A stretch of 64,000 nucleotides of DNA, from NCBI RefSeq assembly GCF_002813425.1, contig NZ_PHUL01000001.1:1054001-1118000 (forward strand). Direction: 5' to 3'. This DNA is from Cellulophaga sp. RHA19 (lineage in GTDB: Bacteria; Bacteroidota; Bacteroidia; Flavobacteriales; Flavobacteriaceae). Positions 37,888 through 46,937 of this stretch are shown here, in pieces (the stretch's first letter is position 1; every line of letters starts with the position of its first letter). The position numbers were made by a program, and so were the translations under genes. A model generated the notes under the pieces. It saw only the letters and a list, made by a program, of their open reading frames with translations, searched no databases and had not been told where the DNA came from.

Positions 37888-40800
37888 TTAAAAGGTTAGT
37901 TCTACGCCTAAAGTCCAGTTTCTTAACTTAGGGTAGCCACCCCAGTAAATGCCATCTCCGCCTAGTTCAGGGTCATAACCATTAAAATCTGTTATGGTGA
38001 ATAGGTTTGTTCCGTTCATAAAAACTCTACCTTTTTTAAACCAAGCCGTATTTAAGTTTGTTATGTTGTAGCCAATAGAAAGGTTTTGTAAGCGAACAAA
38101 GCTTCCTTTTTCTATAAAATAATCTGACATGTAAAGTGTACGACCATCTCTTAAGCTAGGGTAATTGTTTGTAGTGTTATCTTGTGTCCAGCGTAACGGT
38201 GTATTTCCGGGTTCACTAAAAGCTTTAGTGTTAAAAATATCTTGACCAAAACTACCATTAAAGAAAAGAGAAAAATCAAAGTTTTTATAGCGACCATTAA
38301 GGTTTAAACTTGCTATAAAATCTGGATTAGGATTACCAATTATGGTACGGTCATTTTCATCTATAACTCCGTCTTCATTTAAGTCTACATACTTAAATTC
38401 TCCTGGTTCTGCTAGGTCTCCTGTTAAGCCAGCTGCCAAACCTTGGGCTCTAGACTGTACAATACCATCTACTTTGTAGCCATAAAAAACATTTATAGGT
38501 TGCCCAACGGCTAAAATATTTGGTATAGCACGGAAAGCTTCAACTTGGTTTCCAGAGAACTCATATTTAATGCCAGTTAAAGCATCAGTATTTAAACCAG
38601 AAGACACAGCATCTCCTAAGCTTACAACCTTGTTTTTGTTTCTAGAAAAAATAAACATTCCGTTTAGTCCCCAATCTTCTTTGTTAACCATAGTACCATC
38701 TATAGTAACTTCTACACCTTGGTTTTCTATTTCACCATCGTTAACCCACATTTTATCATAAGAAGAAGAAGGAGAAAGCAAACGCTCACGTAATAAATCT
38801 GAGGTGTGTTTTTTGTAGTAATCTGCAGTAACTTTTAATCTGTTGTTAAAAAATGCAACATCTGCACCAATATTAAATTGTTCTGTAGTTTCCCATTTTA
38901 AATCTGGATTAGGAATACCGCCCCAGGTTTTTTTACCACTTTGACTATCTTGTCCAACTACATAACCAGGGCCAATTGTTGTTTGCCAACGGCCATTAAC
39001 GTAGTATTGGTCTTGTCCGTATCTACTATTAATTAAGTAAGGAGAAATACCTTGGTTACCAGAGATACCGTAACTAGCACGTAGTTTAAACTCATCAAAA
39101 ACATTTAGGTTACGAATAAAATCTTCTTTGTGTATTTTCCATCCTAATGCTCCAGAAGGGAATAATGCCCATTGGTTGTTTTCTCCAAATTTTGAAGAAC
39201 CATCTGTACGTACTGTAAATGTAGCAAGGTATTTATCATCATAACCATAGTTTAAACGACCAATACCAGAGTACATAACAGTTTCAGATAAGCCATTGGC
39301 TACAGACTGTTTTTCTGGGTTACCAGCAGCAAGGTTGCCATTGCCTAAAGCTTCATTTAAAAAATCATACGCTTTCAGGTCAGACGTTCTGGCCTCATAC
39401 CCTTGGTAAGAGAAACCACCCATTGCTGTAAAATTGTGCTTATTACCATATGTGTTGTTATACGTTAAAAAAGTCTCTGCAACAGTTTCTGTATTTTCCC
39501 AATTATTAACACCGCCAGAACCATTGTTAAAAGTACCGTCTTGAGTATAAATTTTAGGATTGTAATAATCTGTAATAGAGCGCCCGTATTTATGGTTAAC
39601 CTGAGTTTTTAATTTTAACGTTTTTGTAAAATCAATCTCTATAAATGCAGAACCTATAAAATCTAAAAATTCGTTTTTATTAGTTCTATTTTCTACTAAG
39701 GCAATAGGATGTGAGTAATCTTGTGAGCCTGCTAAAAAGTAGTCGTTAATAGGGTTACCATCTTCATAAATAGGGAAAATAGGATTACGCCAGTATGCTA
39801 AATCATTATTGTTATTTTGGTTTCCTTTAGAGTAAATAACATTACCTCCAATAGTTACCTTGTCATTATATATTTTATGAATTACATTTAAATTAATGTT
39901 TAGTTTTTCATAATCATTATTAATGTAAACACCTTCATTAGTGTAATACGTAGTACTTAAGCTAAACTGTGTGCGATCTGTTTGGCTACGTACAGCAATA
40001 TTTGTGTTATTAGATACCGGGTCACGAAAAACAACATCATCCCAACGTGTATTGTATGCCCAACTTCCATTTTTAAGCTCGCTCACAGATGGGTAATACA
40101 CACCATTTGCATCTTTTGCACCAATATAAATAGGAGTAAAACCACCGTTAGTTCTGCTTTCGTTACTTAGCTCTGCCATTAAAACAGGATCTCTCCAAAG
40201 GTTAAGGTCTGATGTAAAACTAGAATATGTGTTTTGCTGAGAAACAGTAACCTCTGTAGTATGTTTAGCGCCTTTTTTGGTAGTAATCATAATAACACCA
40301 TTGGCACCTCTAGAACCGTAAATTGCAGAAGCAGAAGCATCTTTAAGCACCTCCATAGAGGCAATATCTTGTGGAGAAATTTGTTTTAAATCACCTGCAT
40401 AACCAATAGGAAAGCCATCTACAACAACAAGCGGATCGTTACCGCCGCGTAAAGAGCTGCCACCTCTAATTCTAATAACAGCGCCAGCGCCAGGATTGTC
40501 TGATGGTGTAGTTACTTGCACACCTGCAACCTGACCTTGTAATAAACCATCAATAGAATTGGCTGGTTTAGAAGGTATGTTGTCCATTTCTACCGAAGTA
40601 ACAGAACCAGTAACATCACTCTTTTTAACAGAGCCGTAACCTACAACAACAACCTCTGATAGTTGCTCTAAATCCTCTTCTAATATAACAGATACATTTT
40701 TATTTTCTGGTATCGAAATCGTTTTAGTAACAAAGCCAATATAAGAAATTACAAGTACGTCTTTTGCACTGTCAACTTCAAGAGCAAAGTTTCCGTCAAA

Positions 40801-40971
40801 ATCTGTAGTGGTTCCGTTTGTGCTAGAACCCTGCTCCATTATGGTAACACCAAGTAAAGGAACTCCGTCGTTAGATTTTACTGTTCCGGTTACCTTAATT
40901 TGTGCAACTCCATAGAAGCTAAAAATTAAGAAAACAATAAAAATCATACTTTTTTGAAACTCATATTTCAT
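37888..40971 (-). CDS. SusC/RagA-family TonB-dependent outer-membrane transporter
   Basis: This 1027-aa protein has a signal peptide (MKYEFQKSMIFIVFLIFSFY), then a carboxypeptidase-regulatory-like domain (VTGTVKSNDGVPLLGVTIME). A TonB box and plug follow (VVVVGYGSVKKSDVTGSVTS, SIDGLLQGQVAGVQV, IRIRGGSSLRGGNDPL, VLKDASASAIYGSRGANGVI). The C-terminal 22-strand barrel ends in LGVELTF. It imports oligosaccharides across the outer membrane using TonB energy. It is the first gene of the minus-strand operon, with the AraC regulator divergent. The 259-base gap upstream shows no full TAnnTTTG on the minus strand. Confidence 0.96.
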   Translation of the reverse strand: MKYEFQKSMIFIVFLIFSFYGVAQIKVTGTVKSNDGVPLLGVTIMEQGSSTNGTTTDFDGNFALEVDSAKDVLVISYIGFVTKTISIPENKNVSVILEEDLEQLSEVVVVGYGSVKKSDVTGSVTSVEMDNIPSKPANSIDGLLQGQVAGVQVTTPSDNPGAGAVIRIRGGSSLRGGNDPLVVVDGFPIGYAGDLKQISPQDIASMEVLKDASASAIYGSRGANGVIMITTKKGAKHTTEVTVSQQNTYSSFTSDLNLWRDPVLMAELSNESRTNGGFTPIYIGAKDANGVYYPSVSELKNGSWAYNTRWDDVVFRDPVSNNTNIAVRSQTDRTQFSLSTTYYTNEGVYINNDYEKLNINLNVIHKIYNDKVTIGGNVIYSKGNQNNNNDLAYWRNPIFPIYEDGNPINDYFLAGSQDYSHPIALVENRTNKNEFLDFIGSAFIEIDFTKTLKLKTQVNHKYGRSITDYYNPKIYTQDGTFNNGSGGVNNWENTETVAETFLTYNNTYGNKHNFTAMGGFSYQGYEARTSDLKAYDFLNEALGNGNLAAGNPEKQSVANGLSETVMYSGIGRLNYGYDDKYLATFTVRTDGSSKFGENNQWALFPSGALGWKIHKEDFIRNLNVFDEFKLRASYGISGNQGISPYLINSRYGQDQYYVNGRWQTTIGPGYVVGQDSQSGKKTWGGIPNPDLKWETTEQFNIGADVAFFNNRLKVTADYYKKHTSDLLRERLLSPSSSYDKMWVNDGEIENQGVEVTIDGTMVNKEDWGLNGMFIFSRNKNKVVSLGDAVSSGLNTDALTGIKYEFSGNQVEAFRAIPNILAVGQPINVFYGYKVDGIVQSRAQGLAAGLTGDLAEPGEFKYVDLNEDGVIDENDRTIIGNPNPDFIASLNLNGRYKNFDFSLFFNGSFGQDIFNTKAFSEPGNTPLRWTQDNTTNNYPSLRDGRTLYMSDYFIEKGSFVRLQNLSIGYNITNLNTAWFKKGRVFMNGTNLFTITDFNGYDPELGGDGIYWGGYPKLRNWTLGVELTF

Positions 40972-41230
40972 TAGTTCATGAATTTTTTAGTTAGTAATTA
41001 AGTTGTTTACAAAATAATAACATAACATTAACTTAAATTTTGTAAATGATGTTAAATAGTGATACTAATATGAATTTAAGGTTGTTATTGTAGTTATACA
41101 ATGAATTATTATTGACTTTTATGATTGAAAATTGGGTTATTTTTATTTAATTTGATAAAAAATGTAGTCATTTATTTACATTTTACTATTATTGAAGCTT
41201 TATTTTGTGGAAATATAATATGATACTATT

Positions 41231-42103
41231 ATGAATAAAGAAGCGCGTATTTTAAGGGAGTTAGTGCCTATATGTGAAGATGATTTCTTCATTGTATTAA
41301 ACCATCATTCTGCTAAGTTTGATTTTCCTATACATTTTCATCCAGAATTAGAACTTAATTTAGTTTTAAATTCATCAGGAAAAAGAATTATTGGAGACTC
41401 TATACAGGAGTATGTAGATAATGATTTGGTCTTGGTAGGGCCTAACACACCACATGCATGGACAGGTGTAGACGAGAATACAAAAGCACATGTGGTAACA
41501 GTACAATTTCATGAAAAGTTTTTGTCAGAGTTGGCATTAAACAGAAAGTTAATGTTGCCTATTAGAGACCTATTAGAAAAATCTAAAAGAGGTATTTTAT
41601 TTTCTAAAGAAACTATTGCGGTTTTAAAGCCCAAAATATTGCGTTTGTCAGAGTCTCAGGATTTTGATTCGCTTCTTAATTTTTTATCTATTTTGTATGA
41701 TTTATCTATTGCACGCAGTACAAAAATGTTAGCGTCACACTCCTATGTAGACCACTACACTATGCATAAGAGCCGTAGAATAGAAAAAGTAAACAATTAT
41801 ATTAAAGAAAATTTGCACCAAAAAATACCATTAAAAGATGTGGCAAGTTTGGTAAATATGTCTGAGTCTGCATTTAGTCATTTTTTTAAAAAAAGTACAA
41901 ATTCATCATTCTCTGACTATGTTAGTGATTTGCGCTTGGGCCATGCGGCAAGGTTGCTTATAGAAACAGAGCGCTCTATAAACGAAATTTGTTTTGATAG
42001 TGGTTTTAACAACATATCTAACTTTAATAGAACCTTTAAACGCAAAATGGGCTACACGCCAAGTTATTTTAGAGACCAGCAGAAGTTAATAACTAAGCAT
42101 TAG
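41231..42103 (+). CDS. AraC-family transcriptional regulator of the utilisation locus
   Basis: This 290-aa regulator has an N-terminal cupin-type ligand domain (FPIHFHPELELNLVL, GPNTPHAW). The C-terminal double helix-turn-helix is of AraC type (about 190-285; IPLKDVASLVNMSESAFSHFFK, INEICFDSGFNNISNFNRTFK, MGYTPSYFR). It is transcribed away from susC, the usual setting for the regulator of a sugar-utilisation operon. It would sense a released mono- or oligosaccharide. A bidirectional terminator follows. Confidence 0.92.
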   Translation: MNKEARILRELVPICEDDFFIVLNHHSAKFDFPIHFHPELELNLVLNSSGKRIIGDSIQEYVDNDLVLVGPNTPHAWTGVDENTKAHVVTVQFHEKFLSELALNRKLMLPIRDLLEKSKRGILFSKETIAVLKPKILRLSESQDFDSLLNFLSILYDLSIARSTKMLASHSYVDHYTMHKSRRIEKVNNYIKENLHQKIPLKDVASLVNMSESAFSHFFKKSTNSSFSDYVSDLRLGHAARLLIETERSINEICFDSGFNNISNFNRTFKRKMGYTPSYFRDQQKLITKH

Positions 42104-42148
42104 CGGGTTCTTACTTTAGGTGAAGCAATTCAATTTTATATAAAACAA

Positions 42149-42180
42149 CAAACCCCTTTACATTTAGTAAAGGGGTTTTG
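42149..42180. terminator. Bidirectional terminator between the AraC and universal stress protein genes
   Basis: A 10-bp perfect stem (AACCCCTTTA at 42151-42160 with TAAAGGGGTT at 42168-42177) is flanked by A-rich and T-rich ends. It lies between convergent stops. Confidence 0.88.
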
Positions 42181-42201
42181 TATGTAATTATTTAAAAAAC
42201 C

Positions 42202-43005
42202 TTAGTCTTTTTTAACGCTTAAAACCAATACAGGTACAGGGGCAAAAAACTCTGATTTAGAAATGGTATTCTTTTCCCATAACTTCTTAAAAAAGCCTCT
42301 TTTTCTTCTAAACACACACAACATATCTGGTTGTTTAGTTAAAAAATGCTCTAATACGCCGTGGTAAGTAGTTACATTTTCTGTAAGTGTCATTTTAGAA
42401 CTAATATCTAATAATGCGGTATCTACTTTTAAATCATCATCTGTATAGCCAGGCGTTTTAACCAATAATAAGTTAACGGCACTATTAAACTGTTTTTTAA
42501 TAGTAATTAATGGGTTAAGTATTCTTTTGCGCTTTAAAATACCAGATTTAAAAGCTGTAAGTATAGATGTTACAGGCTTAAAAACATAGCCTACAGGTAC
42601 TATTAATGTAGGTATATCTGTTTTTTTAATAATTTTACCAGAAGTGTTGCCAAGGTAATTACCCTCGTTAACATCATTACTTCTAGGAGCCATAATTATT
42701 AAATCTATTCCTAAAAACTGCTTGTCAATTTTTTTAAGACCAGCAATAATATCCCCTTGGTAAGTTGCAATTTTAATTTCAGTTCCTTTTTTATCAACCT
42801 TATTAACAACATCTAACAATTGTTCTCTGTTGTTTTTTTCAATCTTATCTGTAGCATTGGCTAAACTACCAGCGCCAGCAGAAATAACATTAAAAACTTC
42901 CATTACATAAATGGTTGCATCAAAATTTTTAGCAAAATCTACGGCGTATTGTAATGTTTCATGACTTTCTGTAGATGTTCCTATAGGAACCAATATATTC
43001 TTCAT
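42202..43005 (-). CDS. Universal stress protein, two tandem Usp domains
   Basis: This 267-aa protein has a first UspA domain (1 to about 145; NILVPIGTSTESHETLQYAVDFA, DLIIMAPRS, GNTSGKIIKKTDIPTLIVPV) that shows a degenerate ATP-binding pattern. The second domain (about 160-267) is more divergent, ending FFAPVPVLVLSV. Such proteins bind ATP or small ligands in stress or slow growth. It stands alone in a minus-strand unit. A related protein is encoded at 48547. Confidence 0.85.
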   Translation of the reverse strand: MKNILVPIGTSTESHETLQYAVDFAKNFDATIYVMEVFNVISAGAGSLANATDKIEKNNREQLLDVVNKVDKKGTEIKIATYQGDIIAGLKKIDKQFLGIDLIIMAPRSNDVNEGNYLGNTSGKIIKKTDIPTLIVPVGYVFKPVTSILTAFKSGILKRKRILNPLITIKKQFNSAVNLLLVKTPGYTDDDLKVDTALLDISSKMTLTENVTTYHGVLEHFLTKQPDMLCVFRRKRGFFKKLWEKNTISKSEFFAPVPVLVLSVKKD

Positions 43006-43133
43006 TTTTTATTTTGAGTTTAATTAGGTTATTATATGTGCATTTAGTCTTGGTTAAAGACGTATTAAAAATACCAGCACATTTTATCAGTTGTATTTTA
43101 TACTCTAAATTTACAATTTAATTTATACCTCCA

Positions 43134-43634
43134 ATGATTCGTCTCGCAAAAAAATCAGAAATAGACAAAATTCTTACTGTTACAAAGGCTTGTGCTGCTT
43201 TTATGATTAAAAATGGCATTTACCAGTGGAACGAGCACTACCCAAGTAAACAAGCTTTTTTAAATGATATTGTCCAAGAAGAATTATATGTTTTAGAGGT
43301 TGATGAAAAAATTGCGGGAACCATTGTATTGTCTACCCATATGGATAGTGAATATGTTCCTATTAAGTGGCTCACTAAAAATGATGCTAATTTATACATA
43401 CATAGGTTGTCTGTGCATCCAGAACTACAGGGTAAAGGGTATGCGCAAAAAATGATGAATTTTGCAGAGGAATATGCTAAAAATAATGACTTTGTATCTG
43501 TACGGTTAGATACTTTTAGTGTAAATAAACGCAATGTAAATTTTTACCAAACCAGAGGTTACAAACAATTAGGAGATATATTTTTTCCTAAACAAAGTGA
43601 ACACCCTTTTCATTGTTTTGAACTTGTTTTATAA
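43134..43634 (+). CDS. GNAT-family N-acetyltransferase
   Basis: This 166-aa enzyme has the acetyl-CoA binding pattern of GNAT proteins (LYIHRLSVHPELQGKGYAQK, then VSVRLDTFSVNKRNVNFYQTRGY). It would acetylate an amine on a small molecule or protein; the substrate is not predictable. The stop lies 13 bases before the likely TTG start of the MATE transporter, so the two are probably co-transcribed. Confidence 0.9.
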   Translation: MIRLAKKSEIDKILTVTKACAAFMIKNGIYQWNEHYPSKQAFLNDIVQEELYVLEVDEKIAGTIVLSTHMDSEYVPIKWLTKNDANLYIHRLSVHPELQGKGYAQKMMNFAEEYAKNNDFVSVRLDTFSVNKRNVNFYQTRGYKQLGDIFFPKQSEHPFHCFELVL

Positions 43635-43647
43635 AGCTATTTTTTTT

Positions 43648-44982
43648 TTGAATAAAATTGTAAATCTTAAAAATATAAACAAACTAGCAATACCTGCTAC
43701 AATTGCAGGTATATCTGAGCCATTGCTTTCTATTACAGACGCTGCTATAGTAGGTAATATTCCTAACTACGGACTAGAATCTCTTGCAGCAGCAGGTATT
43801 GTGGGGTCTTTTTTGTCTATGCTTATTTGGGTTTTAGGACAAACCAGAAGTGCTATATCTGCCATAATTTCTCAGTATTTAGGAGCTGGTAAATTGGCAG
43901 AGGTTAAAACATTACCAGTGCAGGCTATTTTTTTTAATATTTTATTAAGTGTTGTAATTCTACTTTCTACTGTTTTTGTAATAGAAGAAATATTTGTGTT
44001 TTTTAAGGCAAAGGGCAAAATTTTAGAGTTTTGCGTGTCTTACTACGGTATTAGGGTTTGGGGTTTTCCGTTAACACTATTTACGTTTGCTGTGATGGGT
44101 ATTTTTAGAGGTTTGCAAAACACAAGCTGGCCAATGGTAATAGCTTTAATAGGTGCTTTTTTAAATATTTTTTTAGATTATATTTTTGTTTACGGTGTAG
44201 AAGGTATTTTAGACCCTATGTATTTAGATGGTGCGGCTTGGGCAAGTTTACTATCACAAGCAGTAATGGCAATAATAGCATTCTTTTTACTTATTTTAAA
44301 AACAGATATTAGTTTAAAGTTACGCTTTCCGTTGCACCCAGAATTAGGGCGTTTGGTGGTTATGAGTTTAAATTTATTTGTGCGTGCATTGTCTTTAAAC
44401 ATAGCGTTAATATTAGCCGTGCGCGAGGCCACAGATCTAGGAGATAGGTTTATTGGTGCCCACACAATAGCTATAAATGTATGGTTGTTTTCTGCTTTTT
44501 TTATAGACGGTTATGGCGCTGCAGGTAATATTTTAGGAGGTAAATTGTTAGGGGCGAAAGATTATAATAACCTTTGGCTGTTGGCTAAAAAAATTCTTCA
44601 GTACGGAGTAACAGTTAGTTTAGTTTTGGTGGTTTTGGGCTTTGTTTTTTATCACCCTATAGGACAAATTTTTTCTAATGAGCAAGTGGCTTTAGATACA
44701 TTTTATTCAGTTTTTTATATCATAATACTAAGCTTACCTATTAATGCAATAGCTTTTGTTTTTGATGGACTTTTTAAAGGCTTAGGGGAAATGAAATACC
44801 TAAGAGATACGCTTTTAGATGCTACATTTTTAGGTTTTGTACCTATGTTATACCTAAGTAAAGAGCTAGGTTGGGGCTTTACGGGAATTTGGCTGTCTTT
44901 TGTGGTTTGGATGCTAATAAGAGGCGGAGCACTGGTGGTTAAATTTAACACAAAGTTTCGTCCACTCTTACAAAAAACGTAA
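43648..44982 (+). CDS. MATE-family multidrug/cation antiporter
   Basis: This is a 12-helix MOP-superfamily transporter of 444 aa when read from the TTG at 43648 (NKIVNLKNINKLAIPATIAG). The longer frame begins with an ATG at 43597 inside the acetyltransferase gene and would add 17 unusual residues. Family landmarks include SEPLLSITDAAIVGNI near the start and an internal repeat beginning near the middle (LFVRALSLNIALI). It exports drugs or metabolites in exchange for sodium or protons. Which start is used is not settled by any clear ribosome-binding site. Confidence 0.87.
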   Translation: MNKIVNLKNINKLAIPATIAGISEPLLSITDAAIVGNIPNYGLESLAAAGIVGSFLSMLIWVLGQTRSAISAIISQYLGAGKLAEVKTLPVQAIFFNILLSVVILLSTVFVIEEIFVFFKAKGKILEFCVSYYGIRVWGFPLTLFTFAVMGIFRGLQNTSWPMVIALIGAFLNIFLDYIFVYGVEGILDPMYLDGAAWASLLSQAVMAIIAFFLLILKTDISLKLRFPLHPELGRLVVMSLNLFVRALSLNIALILAVREATDLGDRFIGAHTIAINVWLFSAFFIDGYGAAGNILGGKLLGAKDYNNLWLLAKKILQYGVTVSLVLVVLGFVFYHPIGQIFSNEQVALDTFYSVFYIIILSLPINAIAFVFDGLFKGLGEMKYLRDTLLDATFLGFVPMLYLSKELGWGFTGIWLSFVVWMLIRGGALVVKFNTKFRPLLQKT

Positions 44983-45013
44983 TTTTGAATTTTACACAAC
45001 ATAAAACACTTTT

Positions 45014-45781
45014 ATGGGTACAACAAGAGCAAACGGTAGTTTATATACCAATATAGATAATAAAGTGGCAACAATAGAATTTGGTCATCCGGCTAGTAAT
45101 TCTTTTGTAGCAGAATTGTTAGATAGATTAACAAAAGAGATTCAGAAATTATCTGATGATACGGCTGTATCTGTAATCATTTTAAAGTCTGAAGGTGAAA
45201 AAGCTTTTTGTGCAGGTGCTTCTTTTGACGAGTTAATGGAAGTAACTAATTTAGAAGAAGGACAACAATTTTTTAGTGGTTTTGCAAATGTTATTAATGC
45301 AATGCGCAAGTGTAAAAAACTAATTGTGGGTCGTATACAAGGCAAAACAGTTGGCGGAGGCGTTGGTTTGGCAGCTGCTTGTGACTATGCTTTTGCTACA
45401 GAAGCGGCATCTATAAAACTCTCTGAGTTATCTATAGGTATTGGTCCTTTTGTAATTGCACCAGCTGTAGAACGTAAAGTTGGTAAAAGCGGTTTAGCAG
45501 AACTTTCTTTGGCGGCTACAGATTGGCAAAGTGCTTATTGGGCAAAAGATAAAGGTTTGTTTGCTAAAGTTTTTGGATCTATTAAAGAGATGGATAAAGA
45601 GATTGAAATTTTTGCAGAAAAATTAGCATCATACAATCCAGAGGCTTTACAAGAAATGAAATCAATTTTATGGGAAGGAACAGAGAATTGGGATAGTTTG
45701 TTACAAGAACGTGCTACTGTTTCTGGTAAATTGGTTTTGTCTAATTTTACAAAAAATGCATTATCAAAATATAGAAAATAG
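45014..45781 (+). CDS. Enoyl-CoA hydratase/isomerase family protein
   Basis: This 255-aa crotonase-fold protein has oxyanion-hole segments AFCAGASFDEL and GKTVGGGVGLAAACDYAFA. Crotonase enzymes hydrate or isomerise acyl-CoA double bonds. The Glu residues of classical hydratases are not both obvious, so the exact reaction is open. It is 5 bases before the DUF4199 gene. Confidence 0.88.
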   Translation: MGTTRANGSLYTNIDNKVATIEFGHPASNSFVAELLDRLTKEIQKLSDDTAVSVIILKSEGEKAFCAGASFDELMEVTNLEEGQQFFSGFANVINAMRKCKKLIVGRIQGKTVGGGVGLAAACDYAFATEAASIKLSELSIGIGPFVIAPAVERKVGKSGLAELSLAATDWQSAYWAKDKGLFAKVFGSIKEMDKEIEIFAEKLASYNPEALQEMKSILWEGTENWDSLLQERATVSGKLVLSNFTKNALSKYRK

Positions 45782-45786
45782 TTTTT

Positions 45787-46269
45787 ATGAATAAGTTTAA
45801 AACAGAGATAAAATGGGGTTTTATCTTTTCTGCTTGTGCGCTTTTGTGGGCTTATTTTGAAAAACAAATGGGGTGGCATACAGACCAAGTTAGTAAACAT
45901 TTAATACTTACTAATTTATTTGGTGTAGTGGCTATTATACTATATGTTTTGGCGTTGCGAGACAAAAAGCAAACCGATTTTAACGGAGAAATTACGTGGA
46001 AAGAAGGTTTTATAAGCGGTATAGTTTTAAGTGCTGTAATAGCTATATTAAGTCCGGCTACGCAATACATTACTTACGTTTACATATCACCAGAGTATTT
46101 TGCTAACATAACAAAATACATTGTAAAAATGGGAACTATGACGCAAGATAAGGCTGTAGAATATTTTAATATAGATAATTATATACGACAAGGCATATTT
46201 ACTGCGTTATCTATGGGAGTGGTAACGGCTGCAATAGTGTCTTTTATCATTAAAAATAAGAAGAATTAA
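45787..46269 (+). CDS. DUF4199-like four-helix membrane protein
   Basis: This 160-aa protein has four predicted membrane helices, a PET-rich middle loop (TDFNGEITWKEGFISGIVLS), and the layout of the Bacteroidota DUF4199 family. Function is unknown. The 3' end (KNKKN and stop) lies inside a 17-bp tandem repeat that repeats the stop region. Confidence 0.8.
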   Translation: MNKFKTEIKWGFIFSACALLWAYFEKQMGWHTDQVSKHLILTNLFGVVAIILYVLALRDKKQTDFNGEITWKEGFISGIVLSAVIAILSPATQYITYVYISPEYFANITKYIVKMGTMTQDKAVEYFNIDNYIRQGIFTALSMGVVTAAIVSFIIKNKKN

Positions 46270-46298
46270 AAAATAAGAAGAATTAAAAAATAAGAAGA
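46252..46298. repeat. 17-bp tandem repeat, nearly three copies
   Basis: The unit AAAAATAAGAAGAATTA occurs at 46252-46268 and 46269-46285, with a partial third copy from 46286. The first copy contains the stop codon of the DUF4199 gene and the last runs up to the small ORF at 46301. It looks like replication slippage that duplicated the gene end. Confidence 0.9.
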
Positions 46299-46300
46299 TT

Positions 46301-46399
46301 ATGGGAGGAGATTTAGTATTTCCATTACTAGCATTATTTGTAGTAGCAGTTTATGTTTTTAATAGAGTTAAAAACAGTAAAAAATATAAAAGAAAATAA
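46301..46399 (+). CDS. Small single-helix membrane peptide (32 aa)
   Basis: The frame reads MGGDLVFPLLALFVVAVYVF followed by a basic tail, NRVKNSKKYKRK. One membrane helix and a positive C-terminus are typical of real small membrane proteins. It follows the DUF4199 gene after the tandem repeat and lies on the same strand. It was found by eye and has no recognised family; confidence that it is translated is moderate. Confidence 0.5.
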   Translation: MGGDLVFPLLALFVVAVYVFNRVKNSKKYKRK

Positions 46400-46520
46400 A
46401 TTTATAACCAGTTTTTGCAATTATAAACTAATTAAATTATGAAAAGAGTTAACTATTTAAAAATGTTGTCATAAGCATTTTTTTTTAGGATTAGCTATTT
46501 TTATATTTTACGTTTTGGTC

Positions 46521-46528
46521 TATATTTG
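46521..46528 (+). promoter_or_regulatory. Candidate -7 element before the 95-aa gene
   Basis: TATATTTG, a full match to TAnnTTTG, lies 23 bases before the ATG at 46552. No clear -33 TTG is seen at the proper spacing. Confidence 0.5.
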
Positions 46529-46551
46529 TAAACTTCTGACTTAAAAAAAGA

Positions 46552-46839
46552 ATGTATAAAAAAATAATATCTATATTTTTTACTGTATTATTCTTGGCGT
46601 TTTTATCTGCGCCAACTATAATTACTATGGTAAATGATTCTGTAGATATTTCTGCTTTTTATTCGATGTCAGAAGAAGAAGAAGGTCACAATGCTAAAAA
46701 GTTTTTAAACTCTGATAACTTTTCAGAAATAGATATTTCTTACGTTGAAGAAAAAAGCAAACAAGCATATACTTCTAAAAAGTATCCAAGGCCTTTAATA
46801 AACCTTGTCTCTCCACCTCCCGATTTTTACATATTATAA
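46552..46839 (+). CDS. Small secreted or anchored protein upstream of the SulP transporter
   Basis: This 95-aa protein has a hydrophobic N-terminal helix (KKIISIFFTVLFLAFLSAP), an acidic segment (SMSEEEEGHNAKKF) and a conserved-looking Pro-rich end (YPRPLINLVSPPPDFYIL). No family is recognised. It sits 98 bases before the SulP gene, on the same strand and after its own -7 element. It could be an accessory protein of that cluster; this is inference from position. Confidence 0.7.
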   Translation: MYKKIISIFFTVLFLAFLSAPTIITMVNDSVDISAFYSMSEEEEGHNAKKFLNSDNFSEIDISYVEEKSKQAYTSKKYPRPLINLVSPPPDFYIL

Positions 46840-46893
46840 TTAGACTTTTTAGACTGCACATTTTGGCGTGTGGTCACATTAATTTATTTAATT

Positions 46894-46919
46894 CCTCTTG
46901 AAAAAATAAAATCAAGAGG
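46894..46919 (+). promoter_or_regulatory. Inverted repeat in the sulP upstream region
   Basis: CCTCTTGA (46894-46901) and TCAAGAGG (46912-46919) form a perfect 8-bp inverted repeat 18 bases before the sulP ATG. No T-run follows, so it is not a simple terminator. It could be an operator or a hairpin in the leader RNA. Confidence 0.45.
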
Positions 46920-46937
46920 CAAAATATTCTATTTAAT

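Noticed and set aside
43137..43148. ATTCGTCTCGCA resembling part of the LytTR-like box
   Set aside because: It lies inside the first codons of the acetyltransferase (M-I-R-L-A) with no phased partner and no -7 element 63 bp later.
46439..46474. Tiny ORF MKRVNYLKMLS
   Set aside because: Eleven codons only, with no terminator-attenuator structure or conserved context to support a leader peptide.
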